From contig NZ_CAURPW010000002.1 of the NCBI RefSeq assembly GCF_963526985.1, positions 206,696 to 270,695 of the forward strand: a stretch of 64,000 nucleotides of DNA, read 5' to 3'. Under the pieces are notes generated by a model. The model saw nothing but the letters and a program-made list of their open reading frames with translations. It was not told where the DNA came from and did no database searches. This DNA is from an uncultured Campylobacter sp. GTDB taxonomy: Bacteria > Campylobacterota > Campylobacteria > Campylobacterales > Campylobacteraceae. Made by a program: the position numbers and the translations under genes. Shown here in pieces: positions 9,090 to 17,760 of this stretch; position 1 is the stretch's first letter; the number at the start of each line of letters is the position of its first letter.

Positions 9090-10331
9090 CTAGCCTAGAA
9101 ATTCGCGCTCCAGCGCCACTACGTCCTCAAAACTCTCGCGCCGCCTAATCAAAAAGTCCTCGCCGCCCTTTACCGCAACCTCCGCGGCGCGTCCGCGAGT
9201 GTTGTAGTTGCTGCTCATCGCAAAGCCGTATGCGCCGGCTGATTTGACGACGACTAGATCGCCCGGGTTTAACGGCGGCAAATTTCGGTCTTTTGCGAGA
9301 AAATCTCCGCTCTCGCAGATCGGCCCGACCACGTCGCAAGGGCTAAATTTGAGCTCCTCAAGCTGCTCGGTCTTACACTCGCAAAGAGTCTTGCCGCCGC
9401 TAAGAGCGAAAATTTTATGCTTAGCTTGATAGAGGCTAGGACGGATAAGGTCGTTCATCGCGCCGTCCACGACGACAAAGCGCTTTTCTTTATTAAATTT
9501 CTCGTAAAGCACGCTAGTTAGAAAATATCCCGCGTTACCGACGATAAAGCGTCCCGGCTCGCAAACTACCGTAATGTCAAGACCGCTTAAATTTGCCAAA
9601 ATACCCTGCGCGTATTCGTATAGATCAGGCTCGCTCTCGTCGCCGTAAACGATACCTATGCCGCCGCCGACGTCAAAAAATTTGATGTCGATTTGCGCCG
9701 CCTTTAGCTCGCGAGCCAAATTTGCCACGATCTTTGCCGCTTCGATAACGGGCTTGATGTCGGTTAGCTGCGAGCCGATATGGCTGTGGATGCCCACAGG
9801 CTCGAGATGCGGCGAGTTTTTAGCGTGCAGATACATTTTTTTAGCCGTTTGCAGATCTACGCCGAATTTATTTTCGTTTAGTCCGGTCGAGATGTAGGGG
9901 TGAGTTTTAGCGTCGATGTCTGGATTTACGCGGATGCTGATGCGAGCGGACTTGCCTAGCTGTTTTGCGATCGCTTCCAGACGGTTCATCTCGGCTTCGC
10001 TTTCTAAATTTATCATAAGGATTTCGTTTTCCAGCGCAAATTTGAGTTCATCGTCGCGCTTACCCACGCCGCTTAGGATGATCTGGTAGTTTTTAGCCCC
10101 CGCTAGCAGTGCGCGCTTAACTTCGCCTACGCTCACGCAATCAAATCCGGCTCCAAGCCCGGCTAAAAATTTCAAAACGCTTAAATTCGAGTTTGCCTTA
10201 ACGGCGTAGCATACGAGAGATTTTCTAGCGTGAAAGGCGTTTTTTAGCGCTTCATAGCGGTGCGCCATATAGTCAAAATCGTAAACGTAAAGAGGAGTGC
10301 CGTATCTTTGTGCCAAATTCGTAAAATCCAT
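9090..10331 (-). CDS. lysA: Diaminopimelate decarboxylase
   Basis: This 413-residue fold-type III PLP enzyme makes L-lysine from meso-diaminopimelate, the last step of lysine synthesis. The Schiff-base lysine is in CYAVKANSN (K45). Other family segments are the GGGIG phosphate-binding loop, CEPGRFIVGNAG and the C-terminal CESGDFLAKDR that supplies the catalytic cysteine and substrate-binding residues. The length is usual. In C. jejuni a small HAD gene sits between lysA and pheA; here they are separated by only nine bases, so that gene is absent. Confidence 0.95.
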   Translation of the reverse strand: MDFTNLAQRYGTPLYVYDFDYMAHRYEALKNAFHARKSLVCYAVKANSNLSVLKFLAGLGAGFDCVSVGEVKRALLAGAKNYQIILSGVGKRDDELKFALENEILMINLESEAEMNRLEAIAKQLGKSARISIRVNPDIDAKTHPYISTGLNENKFGVDLQTAKKMYLHAKNSPHLEPVGIHSHIGSQLTDIKPVIEAAKIVANLARELKAAQIDIKFFDVGGGIGIVYGDESEPDLYEYAQGILANLSGLDITVVCEPGRFIVGNAGYFLTSVLYEKFNKEKRFVVVDGAMNDLIRPSLYQAKHKIFALSGGKTLCECKTEQLEELKFSPCDVVGPICESGDFLAKDRNLPPLNPGDLVVVKSAGAYGFAMSSNYNTRGRAAEVAVKGGEDFLIRRRESFEDVVALEREFLG

Positions 10332-10386
10332 AACTAGCCTTGTTTAAAAATAGTTAGATTTTACAGAAATTTTGCCTAAATCTCTC

Positions 10387-11448
10387 TTAACGACTTTTAA
10401 AATGTAGATAAAAAGCGTATGCGCCGAGTAAAATAATCGGTAAAAGCACGCCGATCTCGGGCGAAACGACGCCGTTTCTAGCAAACCTCATCATCACAAA
10501 AAGCGCGCCCCAAACGCAAAGCGAGGCTATCGTAAAGATAAAGCTCTTTAAGGCGAGGTTGAAAAATCGTCCCGTAACCGGCAAAAAATAGTAAATAATA
10601 AGCACCATAAAAGGCGCAAAAAACGGCGCGAAAGCAAGGTTATAAAGCGTGGTTTTGGTCGAATTTAGCCCGATACCCTCGTCTTTAAACGCTAAAATAT
10701 AATCCACCGCATCAGAAATCGTGATCGCCGAATTCTCAGCCGACGCGCTTTCTATCGTTTTAGGTTTAAAGCCTTCAAGCGTTTTTAATCCGCTTGGCGT
10801 TTTGATATCGAGTCCTTTTTCGCCCAGTTTGATATTTTGCGGTAAATTTACGATTTTCGCCTCTTTTAAAAGCCACGCGTCATCTACAAATCTAGCGCTA
10901 CGTCCAAACGTCGCAGCGCGCAAATCGCTACCGTTTACGTCAAATATCCGAACATCTTTAGCTTCGCCGCTAATCGGGCTAAGGCTATCTATGTAGATAA
11001 ATTTGCCCTCGAATTTTAAGAAAATATCCGAGCTCGTGCGCGATAAATGCGAGAGCTTAACGATGTTTCTGGCGTACTCGTAAGAGTAGGCAAACGGCGT
11101 AAAATTTAATCCGACGTAAATAAATGTGACGGCAAGCGCGATATAAAAAGGCGGCTTTATTAGGCGATTTTTGTCGATACCCAGCGCGTAAAAGCTAACT
11201 AGCTCGTTGCTACGGATCATGCTAAATTTGCTAGTTATCAGCGCAAAAATGAGCGCAAGCGGTAAGACGTAGTTTACGGCCGTAAGCGAGGTAAGTCCGA
11301 AATAAAGCAGCTTTAGGTTCGCACTTGCGGGCATATCTTTTAGGTTGGTTAGGATGTCGATACCGACGTAAAAAAGCGTGAGCGCGATAAACAAGATCGC
11401 GAAGTATTTAAAATAAAGCCAGCCGACGTAACGCGCGTAAAGGTTCAT
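10387..11448 (-). CDS. LptF/LptG-family permease (lipopolysaccharide export)
   Basis: A 353-residue YjgP/YjgQ-type protein. There are three hydrophobic helices at the N terminus (about residues 10-120), a soluble periplasmic region (about 130-250) and three helices at the C terminus ending ILLGAYAFYLHF. LptF and LptG form the transmembrane part of the ABC machine that pulls LPS/LOS from the inner membrane into the Lpt bridge. LptF and LptG cannot be told apart safely here, so no symbol is given. C. jejuni has the matching gene between pth and lysA. Confidence 0.85.
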   Translation of the reverse strand: MNLYARYVGWLYFKYFAILFIALTLFYVGIDILTNLKDMPASANLKLLYFGLTSLTAVNYVLPLALIFALITSKFSMIRSNELVSFYALGIDKNRLIKPPFYIALAVTFIYVGLNFTPFAYSYEYARNIVKLSHLSRTSSDIFLKFEGKFIYIDSLSPISGEAKDVRIFDVNGSDLRAATFGRSARFVDDAWLLKEAKIVNLPQNIKLGEKGLDIKTPSGLKTLEGFKPKTIESASAENSAITISDAVDYILAFKDEGIGLNSTKTTLYNLAFAPFFAPFMVLIIYYFLPVTGRFFNLALKSFIFTIASLCVWGALFVMMRFARNGVVSPEIGVLLPIILLGAYAFYLHFKSR

Positions 11449-11858
11449 TTAAGCTCTTTTAGATCAAATTTTACGCACGATGGAATGCATACAAAAGCGG
11501 CGATACCGAAAATACCGTAAACTTGCCCTGCAAATTTATTATTTGAGCCATGCTGCAAATATGCATCCTTTGGCGCCATAATGACGCTTAAATTTGCCGC
11601 TTTTTGGCTAGGCAAGAAACAGAGTTGTTTTACGCTCTCGAAAAATCCGAATTTAAGTTTTTGTCTGGGCGTTTTTTTCGTAAATTTTATAAACTTGCAG
11701 GTAAAGTTTTTATACAAATTTATAAAATTTGCACTAAGGAAAATCAGGCATAAGGCTTTAAATTTTGACTTTAAATTTAACCGATTTTTGAGCGCTTTAA
11801 AACGCCGCAAAATTTGAGAAAACGCAAAAGCCGCAAACGCCAAATTTAACCCTCTCAC
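11445..11858 (-). CDS. Hypothetical basic protein bridging pth and the permease gene (doubtful)
   Basis: A 137-codon GTG-start ORF fills exactly the space between pth (GTGA overlap) and the LptF/LptG gene (ATGA overlap). The predicted product is rich in Lys, Phe, Leu and Asn, has no motif I recognise, and is made largely of AAATTT-type sequence that keeps several frames open on both strands. Overlap at both ends favours a real coupled gene. The composition, and my recollection that C. jejuni has pth directly beside the permease gene, favour a spacer that happens to be open. Confidence 0.3.
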   Translation of the reverse strand: MRGLNLAFAAFAFSQILRRFKALKNRLNLKSKFKALCLIFLSANFINLYKNFTCKFIKFTKKTPRQKLKFGFFESVKQLCFLPSQKAANLSVIMAPKDAYLQHGSNNKFAGQVYGIFGIAAFVCIPSCVKFDLKELK

Positions 11859-12415
11859 AAAATACCTTTTTTTGTCGAGAATTTTTGCGAAACGGCGTCG
11901 ATGTCGGTTTTTATTAGCTCATTTAGCGCATTTTCGCAGTAGTCTAAAATCTTTTCCAGCCCCTCTTTTTCATCTGCGTTAAATTCGCCAAGCACATGGT
12001 TAGTTACCGCGCTTTCGCCTTTGTGCGCGCTTCTACCGATACCGATACGTACGCGCTCGTAGTCTGCGCCCATTAGCGCATCGATTGATTTTAGCCCGTT
12101 ATGTCCGCCGTTTCCGCCGCCCTTTTTAAATTTAACGACGCCGAAATTTAGATCAAGGTCGTCGTGAATAACGATAATGCGCTCGGGTTTGTAAAAATCG
12201 GCGACTGCTTTTACGCTTCGTCCGCTTAAATTCATAAAGGTCGTCGGTTTTAGAAAAAGTAAATTTTGAAATTTAAACAGCTCGCCTTGAAATTTAGCTG
12301 AACTTACGTCGGTGAAATTTGAGTTTTTGAGTCTATCTATCAGCATAAAGCCGACATTGTGTCTTGTTTTGGAGTACTCGGGACCGGGATTTCCCAGTCC
12401 GACTATGAGTATCAA
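11855..12415 (-). CDS. pth: Peptidyl-tRNA hydrolase
   Basis: This 186-residue enzyme frees tRNA from peptidyl-tRNA dropped by stalled ribosomes. Family motifs are VGLGNPGPEYSKTRHNVGF with the catalytic histidine at 19, FLKPTTFMNLSG, the IVIHDDLDL segment, and GGGNGGHNGLKSI. The length is typical. rplY lies only eight bases upstream, and the rplY-pth pairing is common across bacteria because both serve translation. Confidence 0.96.
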   Translation of the reverse strand: MILIVGLGNPGPEYSKTRHNVGFMLIDRLKNSNFTDVSSAKFQGELFKFQNLLFLKPTTFMNLSGRSVKAVADFYKPERIIVIHDDLDLNFGVVKFKKGGGNGGHNGLKSIDALMGADYERVRIGIGRSAHKGESAVTNHVLGEFNADEKEGLEKILDYCENALNELIKTDIDAVSQKFSTKKGIL

Positions 12416-12423
12416 GGCTAGCC

Positions 12424-12960
12424 TTATTTAGCTTTTATTACGCCTAGAACCGCTACGCGGTCGGCATCGATCATAGTGACGCCCGCAGGAACGGCTATAT
12501 CGCGCACCAACACGGTATTGTCTATATCAAGGCCGCTAACGTCTATGTCAAATGAATTAGGCAAATTTTCAGCCGTGCATTTTACGGCTAAGCGTCTTTT
12601 TGAGATAATCAAAACGCCTTTATTTTTTAGACCGACCGGAGTTCCGTAAGGCTTAACCGGGATCATATATTTTGAGACGACGCCTGGAAGCGCAACCTTT
12701 AAATCAACGTGTTTTAGCGCATTTGTCACAGGGTCTTTTTGGTATTCGACTACTACGACTTTTAAGGTTTTTCCGCCTACTTTTACGTCAAACGCAAGGC
12801 TCTCTTTTTTGCGAACCTCTTTTATAAAATCGTTGATTTTAAAAGCGGCTTGCACATTCTCTAATCCCTTGCCGTAAATGTTGGCGATTAGATAACCATC
12901 TCTTCTCAAGGCTTTTGACGCCTTTTTACCGATACTCTCTCTAACGATACCTTCTAACAT
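12424..12960 (-). CDS. rplY: Ribosomal protein bL25 (Ctc form)
   Basis: A 178-residue 5S-rRNA-binding protein of the long Ctc type: an N-terminal L25 beta-barrel (about 1-90, with GKKASKALRRDGYLIANIYGKG) joined to a TL5-like C-terminal domain (about 95-178, PVKPYGTPVGLKNKG). Campylobacter species carry this two-domain form. It is followed at once by pth, and a normal ribosome-binding site (AAGGAAA) precedes the ATG. Confidence 0.94.
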   Translation of the reverse strand: MLEGIVRESIGKKASKALRRDGYLIANIYGKGLENVQAAFKINDFIKEVRKKESLAFDVKVGGKTLKVVVVEYQKDPVTNALKHVDLKVALPGVVSKYMIPVKPYGTPVGLKNKGVLIISKRRLAVKCTAENLPNSFDIDVSGLDIDNTVLVRDIAVPAGVTMIDADRVAVLGVIKAK

Positions 12961-13018
12961 CGTTTTCCTTTCCTTAAAAATAGAGGCAGATAATACCTAA
13001 ATTTATATAAATTTCGCC

Positions 13019-15622
13019 TTACTTGATATCTTTAAGCGCGATAATCTCACTTTGAAACTCTTTTAAAAGCTCGTCGTCTTCCTCGATGGAGGCAACCATA
13101 GCTCGCTTTTTAGCAAGGTCTGCGCTTTTGATTTTTATATCGAGATTTTCTCTTCTACTCGCGCTTCTTAGCGCCTCTTCTTTCGTGATAACGCCCGCGG
13201 TATACATGTCAAGCAAATGTTGCTCAAAAGTCTGCATTCCATAGGTGTTTTTACTTTGCTCTATCGCATCGTAAATTTCGCTATCCCTATCCTCTAGAAT
13301 CATATCTCTTACCCTGATGTTTTTTACCATTATTTCGCAGGCGACGCGGCGCTTGCCGGCCGTAGTTAAGACAAGACGCTGAGAGATGATAGCCTCGGAA
13401 ACCGATGCGAAAGTCATTCTTATGCGGTTTTGCTCCTCTTTTGGAAACATATTTATGACGCGGCCTATAGTTTCTTTGGCATCAAGCGTATGAAGCGTCG
13501 CAAGCACTAAGTGGCCGGTCTCTGCGGCATTTATCGCGGTTCTAACGGTCTCTAGGTCCCTCATCTCGCCTACGAATATAACGTCCGGGTCTTCGCGCAA
13601 AGACGCCCTTAACGCATCGGCAAAGCTATCGACGTCTTGTCCTATAGCGCGTTGATTAATAACGCTTTTATCGTCATTATATATAAACTCGATCGGATCT
13701 TCGATGGTGACGATATGATAGTTTTTCGTATGATTTAGATAGTTTATCATGCTAGCTAGCGTCGTAGTTTTACCGCTTCCGGTCGGACCGGTTACTAGGA
13801 TGATGCCTCTATTTACCTTATCGCAAAGTTTCTCGATAATAGGCGGCAGCAAAAGCTCGGACATTGTAGGAATCCTAGTCGGAATCGTTCTAAAAACGAA
13901 AGATACGCCGTCCATCTGCAAAAAAACGTTTGCGCGGAAGCGAAAATCGTCGTTTAGCTTGTACGTAAAATCTACGTTCTTTTTTTTCATGAGATTATAA
14001 TAATTCGTTCCCAAAATTTCTTTGGCCAAAAGTACGGCCCTATCGTAGTCTAAAACCCTATCACCCATCTTTACGATCTCGCCGTTAAATCTACCTCGCA
14101 CTACTTTACCCGATTTTACGTGCAGGTCGCTTCCGCCGCCCTCGATTAGCTTTAGCAGATACTCATCAAGCTTATTTTTTATCTCGGCTCTTTCTTCACT
14201 GTCGTCCTCAGTCGCCGTCGCTGCGCCTACGCCAAATCCTTGAGGTACAAAAGGCTCTGCGACATCTGCGACAAGATCAGCTAAAAGCGCGGCTCTATCT
14301 ACTCGCGCCGGCTTGGCAGGCTCGTTTTGAGGGCTTAAATTTAGCCCAGCTACGCTTCTAGCATCTAAATTTTGCTCCTCCGTTCGCTCTTTCGTTTGTT
14401 TTAAATTTATCTCTTGTGCTGCCGTTTGAGGCTTGCTTTCATGCATCTTTTCCAATTTTTCCTCGTTTTTAATAATAAATTTTGGCGCCGAATTTTCTTT
14501 ATCGTCGCTTTTCTTGCTTTTTTCTTGCATTAAGCCTGGCGTTTGCAAATTTAGCTCTTCTACGCTTTTTTCATCTGTTTGAGACACTTGTTCTAAATTT
14601 TTGCTAGATTCAGACTCTTTGATCAAAATCGCATCATCATTCGCTTCGTCCTCATCTTCACTAGGCTCGTAAGGAACGTAATCTAAAATATCTATCGCCG
14701 GTTTTAGCTCTACGTCAGGCTTGACCTCTTTAAGGCAAGGCAAATCCTCATCTTTTATCTCCAGCACGTCTTTGTGGGCTTCGTCGATTATTTTCGCGTC
14801 GTTTTTGCTAGCTAGATAGGCTCCGGTCTGCAACAAAGGCAAGTCCGAATTTAGCGCTGTCTCGCCGTTAAAATCAACCTCGTCCTGCGCCGGCGCGTCT
14901 TTGCTATCTATTTCGGTATCATATTGCTTAAAAGCGTATTCGTAGTCGTTAAATTTAATCTCATCCTGAGCGGGTATACCCTCACCGTCATTAAATTTAT
15001 CAGAGGCGTCCATTTTATCTATCTCGTTCAATGCTTCGCTTATCTCTTGCAAATTTTTATTTACGTCTAGTTTAAGTTCTAAAGGCTCGTAAAGACCGCT
15101 AAAATCATTATTCTCGTAATCATTAGGCTTAGTATCGCCTTGGGACGGCTCGCTGATAACATCGTTTATCTGCGCCAAATCATCGTCGTCTACTAGTTTT
15201 ATCTTAGGCAAATCCTCATCGTCGAATTTAACCGACGGTATACGCGCGACAAAGGTCTCGTCGCTAGGCTCGTCTTCGCTAAAGGATTCGTCACTGGGTT
15301 TGCTTTCTTGCGAAATTTGATCTAAAACCTCGCTCTTAAATTTACCGTCGCTAGATTGGTCGTCAAAAAGCTCTTCTTTAGGCTCGTCGTTGCTCGCATC
15401 CTGCGCGGCCTCCTCAGACTCGTTTGCGGCAGCCTCTCTAGCCTGCGCCATCTGCTTATTTTTGGCTCTGACGGCTTCTATGTCGCTTTTTACGGCATTC
15501 GCGCGTTGGTTTATTATGCGCTCAAGCTCGTCATCTCTGGTGTCAAATTTTATGCTAGAGCCGATAGGTTCGTAGTCTTTAACCTCTTCTTGCTCTACCG
15601 AAGTAAATCTTAAAGGCTTCAT
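13019..15622 (-). CDS. PilT-family ATPase with a ~470-residue acidic N-terminal extension
   Basis: The 867-residue product has a C-terminal PilT-like core from about residue 473: GGGSDLHV, Walker A GPTGSGKTTT (612-621), Walker B around DPDVIFVGEMRD (678-689), the histidine box ETGHLVLATLHT (702-712) and the YGMQTFEQHLL region. PilT proteins are normally about 350 residues. The first 470 residues are Asp/Glu/Ser-rich and probably disordered, with repeated phrases such as PAQDE (217 and 244) and SDESF/SDETF. PilT powers pilus retraction, yet no pilus gene is in the window. It overlaps tal by four bases, so it is expressed with chemotaxis and metabolic genes. Its partner is unknown. Confidence 0.85.
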   Translation of the reverse strand: MKPLRFTSVEQEEVKDYEPIGSSIKFDTRDDELERIINQRANAVKSDIEAVRAKNKQMAQAREAAANESEEAAQDASNDEPKEELFDDQSSDGKFKSEVLDQISQESKPSDESFSEDEPSDETFVARIPSVKFDDEDLPKIKLVDDDDLAQINDVISEPSQGDTKPNDYENNDFSGLYEPLELKLDVNKNLQEISEALNEIDKMDASDKFNDGEGIPAQDEIKFNDYEYAFKQYDTEIDSKDAPAQDEVDFNGETALNSDLPLLQTGAYLASKNDAKIIDEAHKDVLEIKDEDLPCLKEVKPDVELKPAIDILDYVPYEPSEDEDEANDDAILIKESESSKNLEQVSQTDEKSVEELNLQTPGLMQEKSKKSDDKENSAPKFIIKNEEKLEKMHESKPQTAAQEINLKQTKERTEEQNLDARSVAGLNLSPQNEPAKPARVDRAALLADLVADVAEPFVPQGFGVGAATATEDDSEERAEIKNKLDEYLLKLIEGGGSDLHVKSGKVVRGRFNGEIVKMGDRVLDYDRAVLLAKEILGTNYYNLMKKKNVDFTYKLNDDFRFRANVFLQMDGVSFVFRTIPTRIPTMSELLLPPIIEKLCDKVNRGIILVTGPTGSGKTTTLASMINYLNHTKNYHIVTIEDPIEFIYNDDKSVINQRAIGQDVDSFADALRASLREDPDVIFVGEMRDLETVRTAINAAETGHLVLATLHTLDAKETIGRVINMFPKEEQNRIRMTFASVSEAIISQRLVLTTAGKRRVACEIMVKNIRVRDMILEDRDSEIYDAIEQSKNTYGMQTFEQHLLDMYTAGVITKEEALRSASRRENLDIKIKSADLAKKRAMVASIEEDDELLKEFQSEIIALKDIK

Positions 15623-16614
15623 TTTAATGCTTTCATTATATCTTCAAATGCCGTCACGAACTGCTTTAAGCCGTCGTTTAGCAAGTCTTTATAAACCTTC
15701 TCCATGTCTATGTCGGCTCTTTTTACTACGCCGAAAAATTTCTCTATACTGTCGTCGCTAACTGCGGTTTTAGGTTCGTTTTTGCCCGCTATAAAGGCTT
15801 TGATAGTATCAAGCGGAGCCGTATTTACCGCATTTTGATACATTAGCTCTTTTACGTAGTAGTCTTTTGCCAGCTCATCGCCCTTTACGCCCGTGCTAGC
15901 AAACAGCGCGCGCGTTGTCGGCAGGTTTTTGTTTTCTATGATTTTGTAAATTTTAGTCGCGTTCATGATGCCGATTTGACCGGTTGGTAGCGAGTTCTCG
16001 CGCATTTTTTCATCTAGCAAGCGATCAAATCTGCTAACAAAAATGCTAATCACGCTTTTTGGCAGCGGCGTTAGCGGAAATTTCTTCTCATAAGCCTTCA
16101 CACCCTCTTCAAAAGCGCCCAAACACGCTATGGCTTGCTCCGGCGAGAAAATCAGCGTAGCATTTACCGCGATACCGCGCGCGCTTAGTGCACTCATCGC
16201 TTCAAAGCCCGCTTTTGTCGCGGGGATTTTGATCATGACGTTTGGCATGCCGATCTCCGCGTGCAGCCTAGCGCCCTCGTCCACCGTAGCTGCGGCGTTA
16301 TCGCAAAAGCTAGGATCGACCTCAATGCTAACAAACCCGTCGTCGCCGTTTGCGTAATGCCTCAAAAGCTTGGTCGCAGCTATCTTAATATCTTGCACTG
16401 CAAGCGCCTCATAAAGCGCCTTTGGATATTTTTTGCCCATTTGGCCGATGACGTCTTTGTAGGAGTCCGACAAAAACGCGGCTTTAAAGATGGACGGGTT
16501 TGAGGTCACGCCGTTAATAGCGCCTATTTGAAGTAAATTTTCAAACTCGTCTTGCAAAAAGTCGCGCTCGATAAAGTCACACCACAATGAAAAATTTATA
16601 TCGTTATTAAACAT
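15619..16614 (-). CDS. tal: Transaldolase
   Basis: This 331-residue enzyme transfers a dihydroxyacetone unit between sugar phosphates in the non-oxidative pentose phosphate pathway. The Schiff-base lysine lies in NVMIKIPATKAG. Other family segments are GVTSNPSIFK near the N terminus and ISIFVSRFDRL. Campylobacter lacks a complete oxidative branch, so tal and transketolase supply pentoses. It sits between serB and the pilT-like gene with close spacing. In C. jejuni tal likewise follows serB. Confidence 0.94.
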   Translation of the reverse strand: MFNNDINFSLWCDFIERDFLQDEFENLLQIGAINGVTSNPSIFKAAFLSDSYKDVIGQMGKKYPKALYEALAVQDIKIAATKLLRHYANGDDGFVSIEVDPSFCDNAAATVDEGARLHAEIGMPNVMIKIPATKAGFEAMSALSARGIAVNATLIFSPEQAIACLGAFEEGVKAYEKKFPLTPLPKSVISIFVSRFDRLLDEKMRENSLPTGQIGIMNATKIYKIIENKNLPTTRALFASTGVKGDELAKDYYVKELMYQNAVNTAPLDTIKAFIAGKNEPKTAVSDDSIEKFFGVVKRADIDMEKVYKDLLNDGLKQFVTAFEDIMKALK

Positions 16615-16627
16615 TTTTCTCGCCTTT

Positions 16628-17251
16628 TTATATCAAATTTATGATCTCGCGCAAATCTTTTTTATCCACGCAACAAGTTGCCGCTTGCCTTAAAATTTGC
16701 TTCGCGCAAAACGCGATTTTTAAATTTGAATGCTCAAACATGGATAGGTCGTTAGCGCCGTCACCCACGCTCATCGTCTGATCTTTTGAGATACCGAGCA
16801 TTTTTTGCAAATTTACAAGCATCGCGCCCTTTGAAAAGCCAAACATCATCTCGCCGCCCACGAGCCCGGTTAAGACGCCGTCTTTGTGGTGCAGGATGTT
16901 TGCAAAGCTAGCGTCAAATTTAAGCTTCTCTTGCGCTCTATCGGTGCCCTCATGAAATCCTCCGCTAAAAACTACGACCTTGACGCCTTTGCTTTTTAGA
17001 TGCGCGACTAGTTCGGCAGCTCCGGGCATTAGCGGCAAATTTGAGCAAATTTCATCTACTTTAGCAAGCTCAAGCCCCTTTAAAAGCGATACGCGGCGCG
17101 TCAAACTCTCGAAAAAATCAAGCTCGCCCGCCATCGCTTTTGCAGTTATTTCGCTAACTTCATCGCCCACACCCTTCGCCGCTGCTAGAAAATCTATCGT
17201 CTCGCCGTCCATCAGGGTCGAATCAAAATCAAATACGCAAAGCTTTATCAA
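16628..17251 (-). CDS. serB: Phosphoserine phosphatase
   Basis: This 207-residue HAD-superfamily enzyme catalyses the last step of serine synthesis. The nucleophile motif is CVFDFDSTLMDGE, motif II is VVFSGGFHEG, and the motif III/IV region is SVGDGANDLSMF. The length is that of the short form without an ACT domain. serC, encoding the preceding step, is elsewhere in this window (52.7 kb) and not in an operon with it. The gene lies between cheW and tal. Confidence 0.93.
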   Translation of the reverse strand: MIKLCVFDFDSTLMDGETIDFLAAAKGVGDEVSEITAKAMAGELDFFESLTRRVSLLKGLELAKVDEICSNLPLMPGAAELVAHLKSKGVKVVVFSGGFHEGTDRAQEKLKFDASFANILHHKDGVLTGLVGGEMMFGFSKGAMLVNLQKMLGISKDQTMSVGDGANDLSMFEHSNLKIAFCAKQILRQAATCCVDKKDLREIINLI

Positions 17252-17259
17252 ATTTGACC

Positions 17260-17757
17260 CTAGAAATCGCGTTTTAGCAGCGCTTCGACTTTTAAAATCG
17301 TAAGGATATTGTTGTCTCTTTTGCCGATACCGTAAATCATGCCTTTGTCTTTTAAAAGCGTTTCAGGCGGTGGATCGATCCTGTTTTGCTGTATCCTGAT
17401 GGCTTCCGTTAGCCTGTCGATCACAAATCCTGCGACGTTATCGCCCTCTTTCATCACGATGTACCTCGTGCTTGGGCTCGGTTTTGCGGCGTTTAGAGAA
17501 AATTTCTTTCTCAAGTCGATTAGCGGGATGACGCTACCGCGTAGATTAAACACGCCCAAAACATACTCAGGCACGCTAGGCACGCGAGTGTATTCGATAG
17601 GCTTAATGATCTCTTGGATATTTAAAATAGGTATCGCATACTCCTCGTCGCCTACGATGAAACCGACTAGCTGGACGATCTCTTCGCGCTCTTTTTCGCT
17701 AGGATCCATCACCTGTCTTTTTTGTCTTTTTAGAACCTGATTTAGTTTGTCGTTCAT
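17260..17757 (-). CDS. cheW: Chemotaxis coupling protein CheW
   Basis: This 165-residue adaptor links chemoreceptors to the CheA kinase. The single CheW domain begins at QLVGFIVGDEEYAIPI and includes VPSVPEYVLGVFNLRGSVIP and the conserved DLRKKF region. The N-terminal 25 residues are basic. It follows cheA with a three-base gap, giving the order cheV-cheA-cheW as in C. jejuni. Confidence 0.95.
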   Translation of the reverse strand: MNDKLNQVLKRQKRQVMDPSEKEREEIVQLVGFIVGDEEYAIPILNIQEIIKPIEYTRVPSVPEYVLGVFNLRGSVIPLIDLRKKFSLNAAKPSPSTRYIVMKEGDNVAGFVIDRLTEAIRIQQNRIDPPPETLLKDKGMIYGIGKRDNNILTILKVEALLKRDF

Positions 17758-17760
17758 GTT

